From positions 8,206,501 to 8,270,500 of the forward strand of contig OX335651.1 of assembly GCA_946894095.1 (NCBI GenBank): a stretch of DNA of 64,000 nt, read 5' to 3'. A program made the translations under genes and the position numbers. The notes under the pieces were generated by a model. The model worked only from the letters and a program-made list of their open reading frames with translations, was not told where the DNA came from and made no database searches. The DNA is from Incurvaria masculella. Its lineage: Eukaryota > Arthropoda > Insecta > Lepidoptera > Incurvariidae. Positions 1-10,073 of this stretch are shown here, piece after piece (the first letter of the stretch is position 1; every line of letters starts with the position of its first letter).

Positions 1-215
1 ATGGTATGTATTCATACTTTGGAAGCTGTTTCATGCTATGTACATTGTATAAACAGGGATCAGTGACTCCGAATGAAAGAAACCGTTAAATGTTTGATTT
101 TTATTTTCTTAACTGAAAACACTATAATCTTTTTAGGTTAATCTCGTTTACCGTTAGCCATAATCTGGCAATTTGGGTGTAATGAACTCCTGAACTAAGA
201 ATAACTCAGAAATGA
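1..215. other. AT-rich unassigned sequence
   Basis: I see no coding frame, RNA gene or recognisable repeat here. Confidence 0.5.
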
Positions 216-507
216 CCGGCCAAGTGCGACTCGGACTCGAACATGAAGGGTTCCGTACCATCGTACAAGATTGAACACATTTTTGTATTCTCTAATTTTT
301 ATATTTTTTTAAATTTACCTTTTCGTTATAGCGATAAAATAAATACAAACTCTATGAATATTTTTGCTGCTTATTTATTACGATTCATGAGGTACAGCCC
401 TGTGACAGACGGACGGACGGACGGTCGGATGGAAAGACAAACGGACGGACAACGGAGGCTTAGTAATACGGTTCTGTTGGCACCCTTTGGGTACGTAACC
501 CTAAAAA
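216..507 (+). repeat. (GACG)n-bearing lepidopteran interspersed repeat, copy 1
   Basis: This is the first of eight copies of one family. It opens with GGCCAAGTGCGA and then GGGTTCCGTACC. The AT-rich middle ends in a GACG-type microsatellite (about 400-450). It closes with the inverse of the opening motif (GGGTACGTAACCCT). The outer GGGTTCCGTACC / GGTACGGAACCC pair is an inverted repeat, so transcripts could fold end to end. Other copies lie at 13454, 27994, 35097, 37161, 44567, 52640 and 57740. I recognise the family as common in Lepidoptera but cannot give it a formal class. It is non-coding. Confidence 0.85.
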
Positions 508-650
508 GTGGATTAATTTATGGGTGCGGGAACTTGCCCCGTTTATCCACCATTTTCTTTCTCTTTCTGAGTTGGATAAGTGAATTTCATTTTTTGCTGT
601 TTCATCGTTTGTAATCCATGTAAAACTAAAGGTCCTCTTTCCCAAGTTGG
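508..650 (+). mobile_element. SINE body fragment
   Basis: The segment matches the middle of the full SINEs at 818 and 55118: a CTTTCTGAGTTGGATAAGTG stretch, then GAATCCATGTAAAACT and GGTCCTC. The tRNA-like head and the 3' end are missing. It abuts the (GACG)n repeat directly. Confidence 0.65.
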
Positions 651-773
651 TGATTCATACAATAATTTATATTCATCCTAAGTATTTCGACAGAGTTATG
701 ATCAAAAAGTCGACTAATTATGGCGAGTAGTAAGTAATAGTTACTAAGATCCTTCTATTCTTCACGATTGCAT

Positions 774-809
774 ATTCTCATAATGTATGTGAGTCTACAT
801 TATGAGAAT
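774..809. repeat. Perfect 14-bp hairpin
   Basis: ATTCTCATAATGTA (774-787) is followed after 8 bases by its exact complement TACATTATGAGAAT (796-809). It lies just upstream of a SINE head. It may be the remnant of a small foldback element. Confidence 0.8.
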
Positions 810-817
810 AATGTATG

Positions 818-1205
818 TTTTGAGCGGCTCGTAGCCTAGTGGCGCGGGGACTGGCCTAGCGTACCAGAGGTCTGGGTTCAATTTCTCACCCCGACATGTA
901 CCACTTTTTTTCTCTTTCCGAGTTCGATAAGTGCATTTCGTCACGAATGCGAGCTACTCCATGATACGGAATCCATGTAAAAATGTAGGTACCCTCCTAC
1001 TAGGTGGTAGGGTTTAAGCCCGTGGGATTGATACCATTGCATTGGATGAAAAGATGGTCGAAGCGGCAATGAAAAATTGTTCGTGTTTTCCATCTAGTTC
1101 ACTGTAACCATGCTTATAAAGGGAAGGTCCTAGCATGGCACCTAATTCCTTCGGGAATGTGGTGTATTGGGCTAATATCATAACGATAATTGTAAATACA
1201 AAAAA
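818..1205 (+). mobile_element. tRNA-headed SINE, near full length
   Basis: The head contains a Pol III A-box-like TAGCCTAGTGG and, about 35 bases on, a B-box-like GGGTTCAATTTC, as expected of a tRNA-derived SINE. The body then carries GTCACGAATGCGAG, GGAATCCATGTAAA, ACTAGGTGGTAGGG, GATGGTCGAAGCGGCAATGA and GGCATGGCACCTAATTC-like blocks, in the same order as the copies at 30245, 31255 and 55118. The 3' end is a GGGCTAAT... tail. It encodes no protein and would depend on a LINE partner for movement. Confidence 0.8.
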
Positions 1206-1980
1206 AATTTGCATTAAGCATAATATTAACATGTATGTAAAAATAAAGAGCAATGTAATGACGATACGATATTTACACATAGGTTATACGATCTTCATTT
1301 CGTAAGAGTATAAAGCCTACCTTTACCATGAACATTAAGTTTACACAGCAAATGGTGTGTACACTGAGGTAATTCTTCCTTTCCACGAGTAAGCTTTCTT
1401 GGAACGATTATGTTTGGCGAACGGTGGTACAAGCAATAAGGAAGCAACATTTACTTAGTCGTGTGGGGAGAGTTCAAAGATGGTGCAGAGTTATTAATAC
1501 ATGCGGGAGGGTGAAATTGTGTTTTTGAATGCTAACGCGAAATATGCTCGGATAAAATATAGTAAGGGATTAAGGATGAATCATGAAAAGGCAAAAGAGA
1601 ATCTTACTTAAGTGTAAGAAGGAAATCTAGTTTTTAAATTTCGCTTCTCAATATTCCATTATTTTAATATTTTAAGGGCCAATTTTTCTATCTTCAGATA
1701 GTAGTATAATTAGTAGATTTAACGGACTGACAGTAAACATTTCGATTTGTCATAAGACGGATAGTCATTAACGGAGAATTATATCATCTATCACAACTAA
1801 CTTTATTTAATTTTACTAATAAAATACAAACATAGAGTTACCGTAACGGTTAGATAATCAGAGGTGTCAATAAATTCGTCTAATAGATATCTGGCTGATT
1901 ATCTCACAACAAACAAATGAACTAAATTATCCAAAAGTTTAATTTGAGATAATTTACATTCGGACGCCATATCGAGGATA
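1206..1980. other. AT-rich unassigned sequence
   Basis: No gene, long reading frame or clear repeat is visible in this 775-bp stretch. Confidence 0.45.
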
Positions 1981-2460
1981 AAACCAAGCTTGACTCGAAA
2001 AGCTAGGAGTCCTCAACAGGCTGCATCAATATTTCACGCCTGACCAAAAACTGCTCCTCTATAAGGCAAAGATAAGGTCTCGCGTGGAGTATTCTTCGCA
2101 TTTGTGGGACGGCTCGGAAAAGTTTCTGCTTAGCTCCCTGAATTCGATGCAGCGTCGTGCCGTGCGTCTCGACGACCCCGTGGTATCCTTGAATCTAGAG
2201 GCCCTCCAACTCCCCAGTATTCTATAGTTTATACCGCGGAGAATGCTCTATTGCCTTTTCTCATCACCCCAAGGGTTGACTGGAAGAAATCACTCTTAGT
2301 GATAAGTCCGCCTTTGTGCAGTATTGTTGTTTTGCCGTATGTTTTCTTTGTAATTGTATTTTTGTTTATGCACAATAAAGAATTTATTCATTCATTCACT
2401 CTACGGAGCTGCATAACGCTCTCCATCCATCCATTCTACCACCGCTACGCGGAATAAGCA
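1981..2460 (+). pseudogene. Jockey-like LINE reverse transcriptase C-terminal fragment, interrupted
   Basis: Translation of 1985-2220 reads as the post-RT region of a lepidopteran Jockey-type LINE: LNRLHQYFTPDQKLLLYKAK, then SRVEYSSHLWDGSEK, then a QRRAVRL motif. It breaks by frameshift, continues as YRGECS near 2232-2250, and resumes after a nested insertion as TELHNALHPSI (2404-2440). The endonuclease, RT core and 3' UTR are absent. It is a dead fragment, related to the one at 50944. Confidence 0.8.
2251..2398 (+). mobile_element. 5'-truncated LINE 3' tail with target duplication
   Basis: This 148-bp segment starts at TTGCCTTTTCTCATC, contains GGGTTGACTGGAAGAAATC and AATAAAGAATTTATTC, and ends in a (CATT)n tail. 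It is nearly identical to 60005-60160; a diverged relative lies at 52735. The 5-bp duplication CTCTA flanks it (2246-2250 and 2399-2403). It splits the LINE reading frame around it, so it came later. The form is typical of a severely 5'-truncated target-primed insertion. Confidence 0.85.
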
Positions 2461-2644
2461 GAGTATTCGAAACTAAAATGAATGAAACAGCCATGAGTGT
2501 CTCTCAAATTCGATTGAAGGCAAATATATGGATGTATAGGTGCTACATTACATTTATTACTTCAATAAAATACATGCCCTCGAAAAAAAAATCCTTACTG
2601 CAAATTAAAACTATACTTAATAAAACATACGTTTTCCTCTATGC

Positions 2645-2985
2645 CCGCCGAGCTACCCATAGTAACTAAAATTCTTTGTGCGTTTCCCCTCTGAATTTCC
2701 ATGTCGATTCGCGCGCATGAAAAATCTTTAGCGGGATGGTCACCGGATTTCTCAATGAGTTTCACAATGTAGTCTGACACCATGCGCCAAGCGTTTTCAC
2801 AGCGAACGCAAGGACATCAAAGTGGTCACGCATAGAAGCATAATTCCTAATTTTGTTTGCTGTGGCCGTATTAGCGGCAGCCACTACTGACTTGGAGGAG
2901 GCTAAAACGTGACTTAGGTGGCAGCTTGTCGACACACGTGGCGTTCCACAACAGTGCTTTGCCTCGAGAACCCCGATACTAAAAT
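2645..2985 (-). pseudogene. Degenerate mobile-element protein fragment (VETLG..W/IQRGNA type)
   Basis: Read on the minus strand with two frame changes, the segment gives GKALLWNATCVDKLPP, then NTATANKIRNYASMRDHFDV, then FAVKTLGAWCQ, then EKSGDHPAKDF and MEIQRGNAQRI. This matches the pattern (alanine-rich stretch, VETLGPW-like box, SGDP, IQRGNA) of a C-terminal domain I know from many transposon-derived hypothetical proteins in invertebrates. I cannot name the superfamily with certainty. In-frame stops and frameshifts make it a pseudogene. Confidence 0.6.
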
Positions 2986-3167
2986 TGAAATTGTGTCAAT
3001 ATGTTTGTGAATACAGTACGCCCGCATATTAAGATATCACAAAGATACTAATATTAGGGAAACAGCATTGATGTTTCTAAAGGACGGAGTTGGAAAGAAT
3101 TAGAAAGTATCAAAATTAATAAGTATCAGAATAAATGTTCATAATTTTCATCTTTTTTTCTTGTAGC

Positions 3168-4015
3168 TGGACATGGATGGCTAATTCCACTTAGACAATC
3201 ACGACATTACCTCAACACACCGCATTCCCGAAGGAATTAGGTGCCATGCTAGGACCTTCCCTTTATGAGCACAACTACATTGAACTGTATAGAAAACACG
3301 GACAATTTTTCATTGTCGTTTAGACCATCTTTTCATGCAATGCGATGATACCAGCCCGGACGGGCTTAAGAGCATCCTCATACCTAAACATTTTGGACCA
3401 ATTTTTGCGATTAAAACGAGATAGCTAGAGCCCGACGTAGCTTAGTTAGAGCAGCTCGGAATAATTCTTTCTAAATGTGACCAACCCGCATAATGCGTGA
3501 AACCGGTTTTTTTATTGCTTCGTTAAAGAAATTGGAAAAAGTTAAAAATATTCCTTGCTGAATGGGTAGATAGTGTTAAGATCTTTTAAGTGGTATTAAA
3601 ATAAATATTAGTTAATATCAATATAAGCCGCAAACTTGAAAAATAATATATGTGAGACCTGACTTCAACATTTTTTTCCATGCATAAAATATCAATTTCT
3701 GTAACATTTTTCTTTCTGTTTTGGTAGAACGTTAGCTGTTATTATACGTGTTTTTTTTCATGTTATTATTCCATAAAGATCAGGAACTTAACGCAATCAA
3801 ACCATTCGCATTGGCTAGTATAATAATCTTAACCCAAGTGGATTCTGAACCAAAATTACAAATGGATTCTGAACCATGGAGCTGTTTGCGTTCGTGACGA
3901 AATGCACTTATCTAACTCAGAAAGAGAATAAAAGTGGTGCATGAACGGCGCTGCGATCTAAACCCAGACCTCTGGGATGCAAGGCAAGTCCCTCCGCCAC
4001 TAAACTACGAGGTGT
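3168..4015 (-). mobile_element. SINE split by an insertion
   Basis: The 3' half of the SINE lies at 3168-3376 (minus strand; GGAATTAGGTGCCATGC, then ATCTTTTCATGCAATGCGAT, ending near GGACGGGCTTAAG). The 5' half with the tRNA-like head lies at 3853-4015, with CCCAGACCTCTGGGAT as the complement of the B-box region. The missing middle is replaced by about 460 bp of unrelated DNA, so I treat this as one SINE broken by a later insertion. Confidence 0.65.
3377..3840. other. Unrecognised insert inside a SINE
   Basis: AT-rich DNA of about 460 bp separates two halves of the same SINE. I find no clear terminal repeats or coding frame. A 13-bp direct repeat GGATTCTGAACCA (3840-3852 and 3864-3876) sits at its right edge. 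Confidence 0.4.
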
Positions 4016-5600
4016 GCAATGTTTTTATTAATTAATTTTAACATAATTTTACCACTCAACTTCAAATCGAATAAAACTTAATTGGATAAATTCCCTAATT
4101 GCATTCCAAAGCTGCATGTAGATAATTTAGAACCATTACAAAACATGCCTGCATTATACTATATATTTGAATAGGCCTTTGCAGTGGTATGTAGGCAATA
4201 ACGCTTCGAAAGCATAGCCAAACTGTTTAATAATATGATGTCATTAACACATATTGAAGGTTTTTAATGTATGCAGAGTATTGAGTGATTTCATTAATTA
4301 ACAAAATTCGTAATTTCGTGCAATTTTATGCAACATTGATTGCGGTATTTACGTTGAGGTGGGAAGGGAAACTTTATTAAAAAACCTCAAGTTTACTTAC
4401 CTTTATTTTAATTATAATATTTCGCTTTGCATGCTTAATGTTCACGTTTTTCTAGTTCAATAATTATATTGGATTTGAATAGCAAAAAGCAAAACAAAGG
4501 CGCCTGGGACCTTCCACCAGGTTCTAGGTGTCTTTAAAAGGTGTCGACCGGCCTAGAAATACATAATGAACGTTTCCAGCTGTCCATTATATCGTTTTCT
4601 AAATATGCGACTATTTGTGCTGCTCAGAAATGCTGGCAGCGCCATCTGTTGATCGTAAGCCCCCTGACAAATGCTTTTTGCGCGGCGGTGTGCCGTCATA
4701 TTATGTAGATGAGGCGCTCGTAACACTATAAAACCGGAGTACTATCAAACCTTCGCATTTTAACACACAGTGTAGCTTGCATGTTGATATTACAGAAAGG
4801 TAGAGCTACAGCTTCTATGATCTGTAATCATAAATAAGACACAACTTATTAACATTTACGCATTAACATAACTTCAGTTATTATTTTATTTCATGTTACG
4901 CTCATTTTTATCAAAGCAAAAGTCAACATCGCCCCATTTCGCCTACTGCTTTGTAAAATAACATTTAAATAGACTTCCAGCCTAACATTGACCCTCGAGG
5001 GCACGCAACCAACCTTTGTGTCTAAGTTACAGCTGCGCTGCTATCTAATTGCCTCCTCAGGGACCGAACCCACCCCAGGCAACACTTGGCTCCGAGCTGC
5101 AACACTTACCAAACATTCTCATTAATGTACGAACATTATGGTACGTTGGGGCATTCGTAGTGGAGTTCTGTCTAAATTAACTAGCGTTATGGTTTTCCTG
5201 CGCTTCCCATAAAATGTTTTGATCATGAAAATCGGCGAGGAGGATTTGGTACCTTTTGTCTGTCAGCACAGCCACCGATACCAGTTTTTCATAACAAAAT
5301 ATAGATATTAATATTCAGTAATAATAAAATGAAAACTTTCACAACATCCAAACATTATTTCATACAGACATGCGCAGAGCCGATTTATTAAATTTTCTCC
5401 TAGGAAATTTGTTTGAAAAGGTTTTAGGTACGAATTTTTTTTCATACTAGGAAGCATCTTGGCTAGATTCAAAATGGTATAAAATATAATTGATATTTTA
5501 AATTAGTACAAAAAATATAGAGGCCGTTCCAAATGATATTGATCAAAGGAAGTAGGTAAAAGGTTAGTCTCATATGAATCACTTTAAATATGGTGAGCAT
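4016..5600. other. Unassigned sequence with a possible TATA box
   Basis: No gene is visible. A TATAAAA at 4727-4733 follows a GC-richer stretch (4620-4720), which could be a core promoter. No plausible exon follows, so this remains a weak observation. Confidence 0.3.
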
Positions 5601-5607
5601 CGCTTAG

Positions 5608-6545
5608 AATAGACTAGGAGGTCGCGACAAAAATGGTAACGATAACGTAAACGGCTGAAACTGGGTTCACGGGATAAAGACCAACCGTCTGATGCTAAAT
5701 GTGTCAGTCTGCCTTTTCCAAGTGGTTGCGTTACGTAGATAAGGCGCCTGAAATAGTAGCTATTGTGACAAAAAAAATATATGATAAGGTAAATGGATGA
5801 AAATGACGGAACATGAAAGTATAACTACATACTTGCTTAGCAATGCAAAAACTGAACAAATCATTGGTTTCATTTCGTAGATATAAGCGATTTAGGTTAC
5901 AGATATAACTTTAGGTATATTTAAGTATTTAATTAAAAAACCGACTGGTTATTGTTGTATCATTAATACGTATCAATGTTTTCAGACAATCAGTATATTC
6001 ATCCGCAGGTATATACCAGCATCAGTGGCCCAATGGGGTGACACTTCGGCGATCGCTCTCCGAAGTTAAGCAACGCTGGGTCCGGTCTGGTCTTGGATGG
6101 GTGACCATTCGACCGTTGAGAGAGGCTGGCCGTGGTTCGGATTCCACGTTAAACTGTAGGTCCCCTTCCTTACTTACTAGGTGGTAGGGTTAATCCCGCC
6201 CAGGTTGGTACCATCGCATTGGATGAACGATGGTCGAAGCGGCAATGAAAATTGTCCGTGTTTTCCATCCAGTTCAATGTAGCCGTGCAATATAAGGAAG
6301 GTCCTGGCATGGCACCTAGTTCCCATGTGGTGTGTTGGGCTAATACCATGACAGAACTTGTGGTATTAGCCATCCATTTCCAGTCACATAAAAAAAATAT
6401 ATATAGCCAATCTAGATAACGCAACCACTTGGCATAGGCAGACCGACATATTTAGCATCAGAGGGTTGGTATCTAACATGTGAACCCAGATTCAGCCATT
6501 TACCTTATCGTGACCAAAAACGTCGTGACCTCCCGGAATAGAAGG
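5608..6545. mobile_element. Foldback element with ~140-bp inverted arms
   Basis: The left arm (about 5608-5750) and the right arm (about 6405-6545) are imperfect inverted copies. GGGTTCAC, TCTGATGCTAAAT and CCAAGTGGTTGCGTTA of the left arm recur inverted in the right arm. The roughly 650-bp centre contains AT-rich DNA and a 5S-headed SINE (6025-6385), which therefore inserted into, or was trapped by, the foldback. No transposase is present. Confidence 0.65.
6025..6385 (+). mobile_element. 5S rRNA-headed SINE
   Basis: The head (about 6047-6110) matches the internal control region of 5S rRNA: GAAGTTAAGCAACGCTGGG (A box/intermediate element), then TTGGATGGGTGACC (C box). The body beyond 6125 is the same as in the tRNA-headed SINEs: GATGGTCGAAGCGGCAATGA and GGCATGGCACCTAG, ending in GGTATTAGCCATCCAT. 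This is a 5S-derived (SINE3-like) head on a shared body. It is non-coding and not a functional 5S gene. Confidence 0.8.
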
Positions 6546-6741
6546 TACGCTACGTATTGCATCTTATCATTTTTATTACGCTCCTTTTTTTTGAAATCGT
6601 CATATATTTATAAGAAATAATGAAACCATCTATTTTTTTTCTAGGAAACCCGAATGTTCCCTTTATGTTGGAAAAGCGATTTCATTGCGTAACATTTTAT
6701 AATGTTCTCGAATTACATTAAGGGTCTATTCCACCGAGTAC

Positions 6742-7012
6742 TCACATTGAAGGGCCTTTCTTACCATTTCGAAATCGATACTAGTGCAAGATAATCAGTA
6801 CTTAAGTAATAAAGGCCCTTTAAGTGTCGATTAAAATAAATTAGCACTTGATGAAAACCAGGCTTAGGGCCTTTTTCACCCATTGATGATTAGCTTAATC
6901 GCCACATATTAAGGGCCTTTCTTAGCAGTTTGCAATCAATACCTGTTCAAGATAATTAACAGTTTATTAAGAAAGGCCCTCGAAGTGTCGATTTAAATAA
7001 ATCAGCACTTTT
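6742..7012. repeat. Two direct copies of a ~105-bp hairpin unit
   Basis: Unit 1 (6742-6855) and unit 2 (6906-7012) share AAGGGCCTTTCTTA at the left, AAAGGCCCT further on, and an AGTGTCGATT...CAGCACTT-type right end. Within each unit the AAGGGCCTTT and AAAGGCCCTT blocks are inverted, so each can form a hairpin. The 50-bp spacer carries a third GGGCCTTTTTCACC. Confidence 0.75.
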
Positions 7013-7618
7013 ATTTTTTATTTTATTTATTGAAAATGCGAACAGGTTTACAATTTAGTCATAAATAAGAAAACAAAGGAAACAGATTATTTTGTATGTA
7101 TACCCAGCACCGTACTTCACGAGTATTTTTTTGCAGAACCACCAAGTACTATTCGGTGGCTGGATCAATTCTTGCTATGAAATAGGTACATATTTTAGCA
7201 AAGTTAAGAAATAAAATGCAACATTTTATTGTATTTTTATATAAGCTGCTTTAAATTTCTCCTTCCCATTCTGACACAAAATCGACCACTCCTCAAAACT
7301 GCTTGGCTCAATAACCACTAAGCAAGGTGTACCGCCTTTATGTTTGCGGGAAGAATACGTGTTTTAAAGAGGCCTAGTGTAAGGACCTGTAAGTAAGTAT
7401 ACGAGGCTGGTGTAAGGACCCGGGTAAGTACGTATACGTTGCGGTTCCGTCATGCCGGGAATGCGTAATGACCAGGAGCTAGATGTTCTTCGCTCGGACG
7501 ACCTCTTTGTACGATGCCCGCTAATGATAAACAATCTGACGAGCTGGCGTCCGTTGGCCTGCGCGGCGGCCCAACGTTAGGTCGACCGCTCCTCAATGAG
7601 TTTTCCTCTTTTTTAGAC
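7013..7618. other. Unassigned sequence with a short direct repeat
   Basis: No gene is recognised. At 7377-7440 a unit of about 30 bp (GTGTAAGGACC...GTAAGTA-GTATACG) occurs twice in tandem. 7440-7610 is locally GC-richer. Confidence 0.4.
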
Positions 7619-7792
7619 TAGCTGAGGTGCCCGGCTCTGCTCGGGTCAATATCTCGACAACAGCGGCAGCTACCGGGTCAAATTGTAAATCCAAACCATT
7701 CAGACCATTGAAACCCGAACACACACAAAAAAATTCATCAAAATCAGTCCAGCCCTTTAGGAGGAGTTAGGTGACTAACACACGTACAGAAT
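7619..7792 (+). repeat. Lepidopteran interspersed repeat fragment (CTAGCTG...CCCGGCTCTGCTCGG)
   Basis: It starts with AGCTGAGGTGCCCGGCTC and ends with ATCAAAATCAGTCCAGCC and TTTAGGAGGAGT, a pattern seen in very abundant lepidopteran repeats, probably LINE or SINE ends. A partial relative (AGCTGTGGTACCCGGCTTTG) lies at 47971. It abuts the 3' end of the minus-strand LINE. Confidence 0.55.
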
Positions 7793-7852
7793 AATTGAAT
7801 GCACTTATGTAAGTTTTGTTTGAAACCTTTGTCGCTTTCTTCGTTTTGCAGT

Positions 7853-8162
7853 TCAGTTAAGGCTTCTTTGAAAACGTATGGTGCTGTGGCTTGGCAGTTG
7901 GAGGAGGTATTTGTGTCTGGTGCGGTAAGTATGATTGCGTGTGTAATACTCCGACATATTACATCTCGCAAACAGCGTGACTCTCTTTACGTACACATCG
8001 CACATCGTTAGCATGCTCAAATATTTAAATGCAATGTGCATCCCAATCTGAACCACTTATAATTATAACTGCTCTCTTTTGTAAGAGCTCTTTTTGAGCT
8101 CCCTACCCCAGAATTCCAGCCCGAAAGTCATGTTTGAGTAAAAATAACCATAGTGTACATCA
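7853..8162 (-). pseudogene. LINE RT C-terminal domain (old LINE)
   Basis: The minus strand reads YYGGMMYTMV, then after frameshifts FKYLSMLTMCDVYVKRV and YRTRHKYLLQLPSHSTIRF. This matches the end of Jockey/CR1 pol proteins (Y.TRH..LLQLPSHST box). It is the continuation of the frame broken at 8514 (NMKNAYY) by the insertion at 8163-8513. Confidence 0.8.
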
Positions 8163-8513
8163 TTCCGCCGCAGTAGACTGTAAAATCCTGAATATTGTGT
8201 GGATCCGTCCGACCAAAACCAGCTCAGAAAAAATTGCCAACTCACCCGAGGCTCCTTCTCCTTCTTGCCGTTCTGGACGTCCAGGTCTGGAGTTGCAGTG
8301 GGTGAGGGTCTCTTCAACCTCCGAAGCCAACACTACTGGGTTGGTGGAGCAGCCACCCAAAATGATCTTGCGGAGACGAGCACGGTGGTGTGCAGAAAAC
8401 CATGCACTTGTCACTCCGTTCGGTAATGCACTGACAGGCAGCGGCGCGCGTGCCGCTCTCGCCGTGTCATTGACAATAGTTTCAGCAACCGGTTTTGGCC
8501 TAAACACATAGTA
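8163..8513. other. Unrecognised GC-rich insert, open on both strands
   Basis: This ~350-bp block sits exactly between two halves of the LINE motif NMKNAYY/YYGGM. It is GC-richer than its surroundings and has no stops in one frame on each strand: plus contains PEAPSPSCRSGRPGLELQWV, minus contains SALPNGVTSAWFSAHHRARL. I recognise no domain. It could be an exon-like fragment captured by retroposition or part of another transposon. The minus frame runs on from the LINE only by chance. Confidence 0.5.
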
Positions 8514-9462
8514 TGCATTTTTCATGTTGCTTACTGGGACACTGGGATACTGGGACTGGGATAAAATCCTGAGGCAGTAGCAAGTTCTGCTAAGTTTGTC
8601 ACTTAGTGTGTCAATATGGTCGGTGTACCAGAGAGTACGGTCTAGTGTCAAACCTAAAAATTTGTGTGACTTTTCGAACTTTATTTTATCATCGAGGTGT
8701 TGTATGATCCTGTCTTTAGAGCAAATTTTGCTTAAAATCGAGAATTGCATGTAACCAGTTTTCGTTTTATTCATTAGAAGTTTGTTTACTGTAAACTAGT
8801 CGAGCAAAGCTATTAAGCAGTCTTCAAGCTTGGTTAGCAATTCTGTTTTTTCTTTTGTTTTGACTATTGCATGACAACCGTCTGCGTGCAGTATTAGTAA
8901 AGCAAAGTTTAAAGCCTTTGGTAAATCATTAATAAATATTAAGAAGAGAAGGGTTGATAAAATTGACCCTTACGGCACCCCATAGTTTATAGCGAAGGGT
9001 GTGGAGTGTGCCTCTAATATTTTGTTATTACTAATACACTTTGTACTAACTTGGCCTGTACTTTCATGTACATATGATCTCAACCAGTCCAAGGCGATGC
9101 CTCGTAAGCCATAGAATTCTAACTTTTTCTAGCAGCAGCGTGTGATCCACAATATCGAACGCCTTGGACATATCTACGAACATGCCTGCGGTTTGTTCCT
9201 GTCTGTCAAGGCCTTCTAGGATATATGTGTTTAGCTGATAGGTAGCCGTGGAAATGGAACGCCCGGGACGGAAGCCATGTTGTACTTCCGTGAGTATTTT
9301 ATTGACGTTATTCGATTCGACGATAATTCTCTACAGACAGTTTACCCTTTTTAAAAAGTAGTATAATCCTTACTTTAGAAAGAGCTGCGGGAAATACTCT
9401 GGTCTCAAAGGATATATTAACTAGATATGTCAGCGGAAATATTATTGCTTCATAGCACTGCT
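8514..9462 (-). pseudogene. LINE reverse transcriptase core (old LINE)
   Basis: The minus strand shows HGFRPGRSISTATYQLNTYI, then motif A FVDMSKAFDIVDHTLLL (about 9180-9120), then motif B with its Q changed to a stop (NYGVP*GSILSTLLFLI, about 8990-8950). After the FADD region comes NKTKTGYMQFSIL and KFLGLTLDRTLWYTDHI. These are conserved RT blocks of Jockey/CR1-type LINEs. The stop in motif B and several frameshifts show it is inactive. Confidence 0.85.
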
Positions 9463-10012
9463 TTAAGGTGGGCCATCCCGCTCAACTCCCCATACAAACG
9501 GGGAAAGAAGACCACGCTCATATTGTTTGTCAGAGATCCCAAATTTTGCTCAAAATAGCTTTATTTGATCGAACTAGATGTCTGATGACCGTTGGCATTG
9601 TAAAATTGTGTTTGGTTTCTAAGTTATAAGGTCCGAAAGTTCGAATTTTTCGGGCGTTTTATACGATAACTTTGGAGGTGGATTACGCAATGATAAAGTA
9701 AGAACATCTTAAAAAGATTAGTCATCAGACATAGCTTATTTAATCAAGAGATATAATCTATTTGGTTTTTGTTAGATTTTTGATTGCAGCGATCGTGGTT
9801 TACTTTCAGTTATAAGTCGTTTTGTAATTAAAATTTTCGTAAATCTTACCAAATCATACACTATGCACATTGTCTTTTTTGTGGACATGTTGCATCTTCT
9901 TCATCACGGAGCCTTTCTTTTTCTTTGAAACGGAGAAGGTCCCAGAGCGCAACAGCACGGTTTTGTACCGTGCCCGCGAATGAGTTAGTCCCGCCGGGTT
10001 GGGCCACCTTAA
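9463..10012. mobile_element. TTAA-flanked MITE family A, copy inside LINE
   Basis: A 542-bp element lies between two TTAA sites (9463-9466 and 10009-10012). The ends are inverted: GGTGGGCC at the left and GGCCACC at the right. It matches 48199-48748 over its length in inverted orientation, plus truncated copies at 47591 and 63519. TTAA duplications are characteristic of piggyBac-type transposition (Kolobok also uses TTAA). No transposase is encoded. It interrupts the LINE between the linker and the RT. Confidence 0.8.
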
Positions 10013-10073
10013 CAGAAATACGGGCATATCATTAATAACCAGCGTATTTTTATTTTTGAAGGAGGTTATTATT

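Noticed and set aside
4727..4733. A core promoter at TATAAAA
   Set aside because: Expected often by chance in AT-rich DNA, and no exon or conserved downstream element follows.
6047..6110. A 5S rRNA gene
   Set aside because: Only the internal promoter part is present, with mutations, and it continues into a SINE body shared with tRNA-headed copies.
7744..8056. Several overlapping frames on both strands
   Set aside because: Only the minus frame with YRTRHKYLLQLPSHST matches LINE protein; the others are shadows.
8160..8774. A single 204-residue protein on the minus strand
   Set aside because: The first part is LINE reverse transcriptase and the rest is a later insert; the frame runs through by chance.
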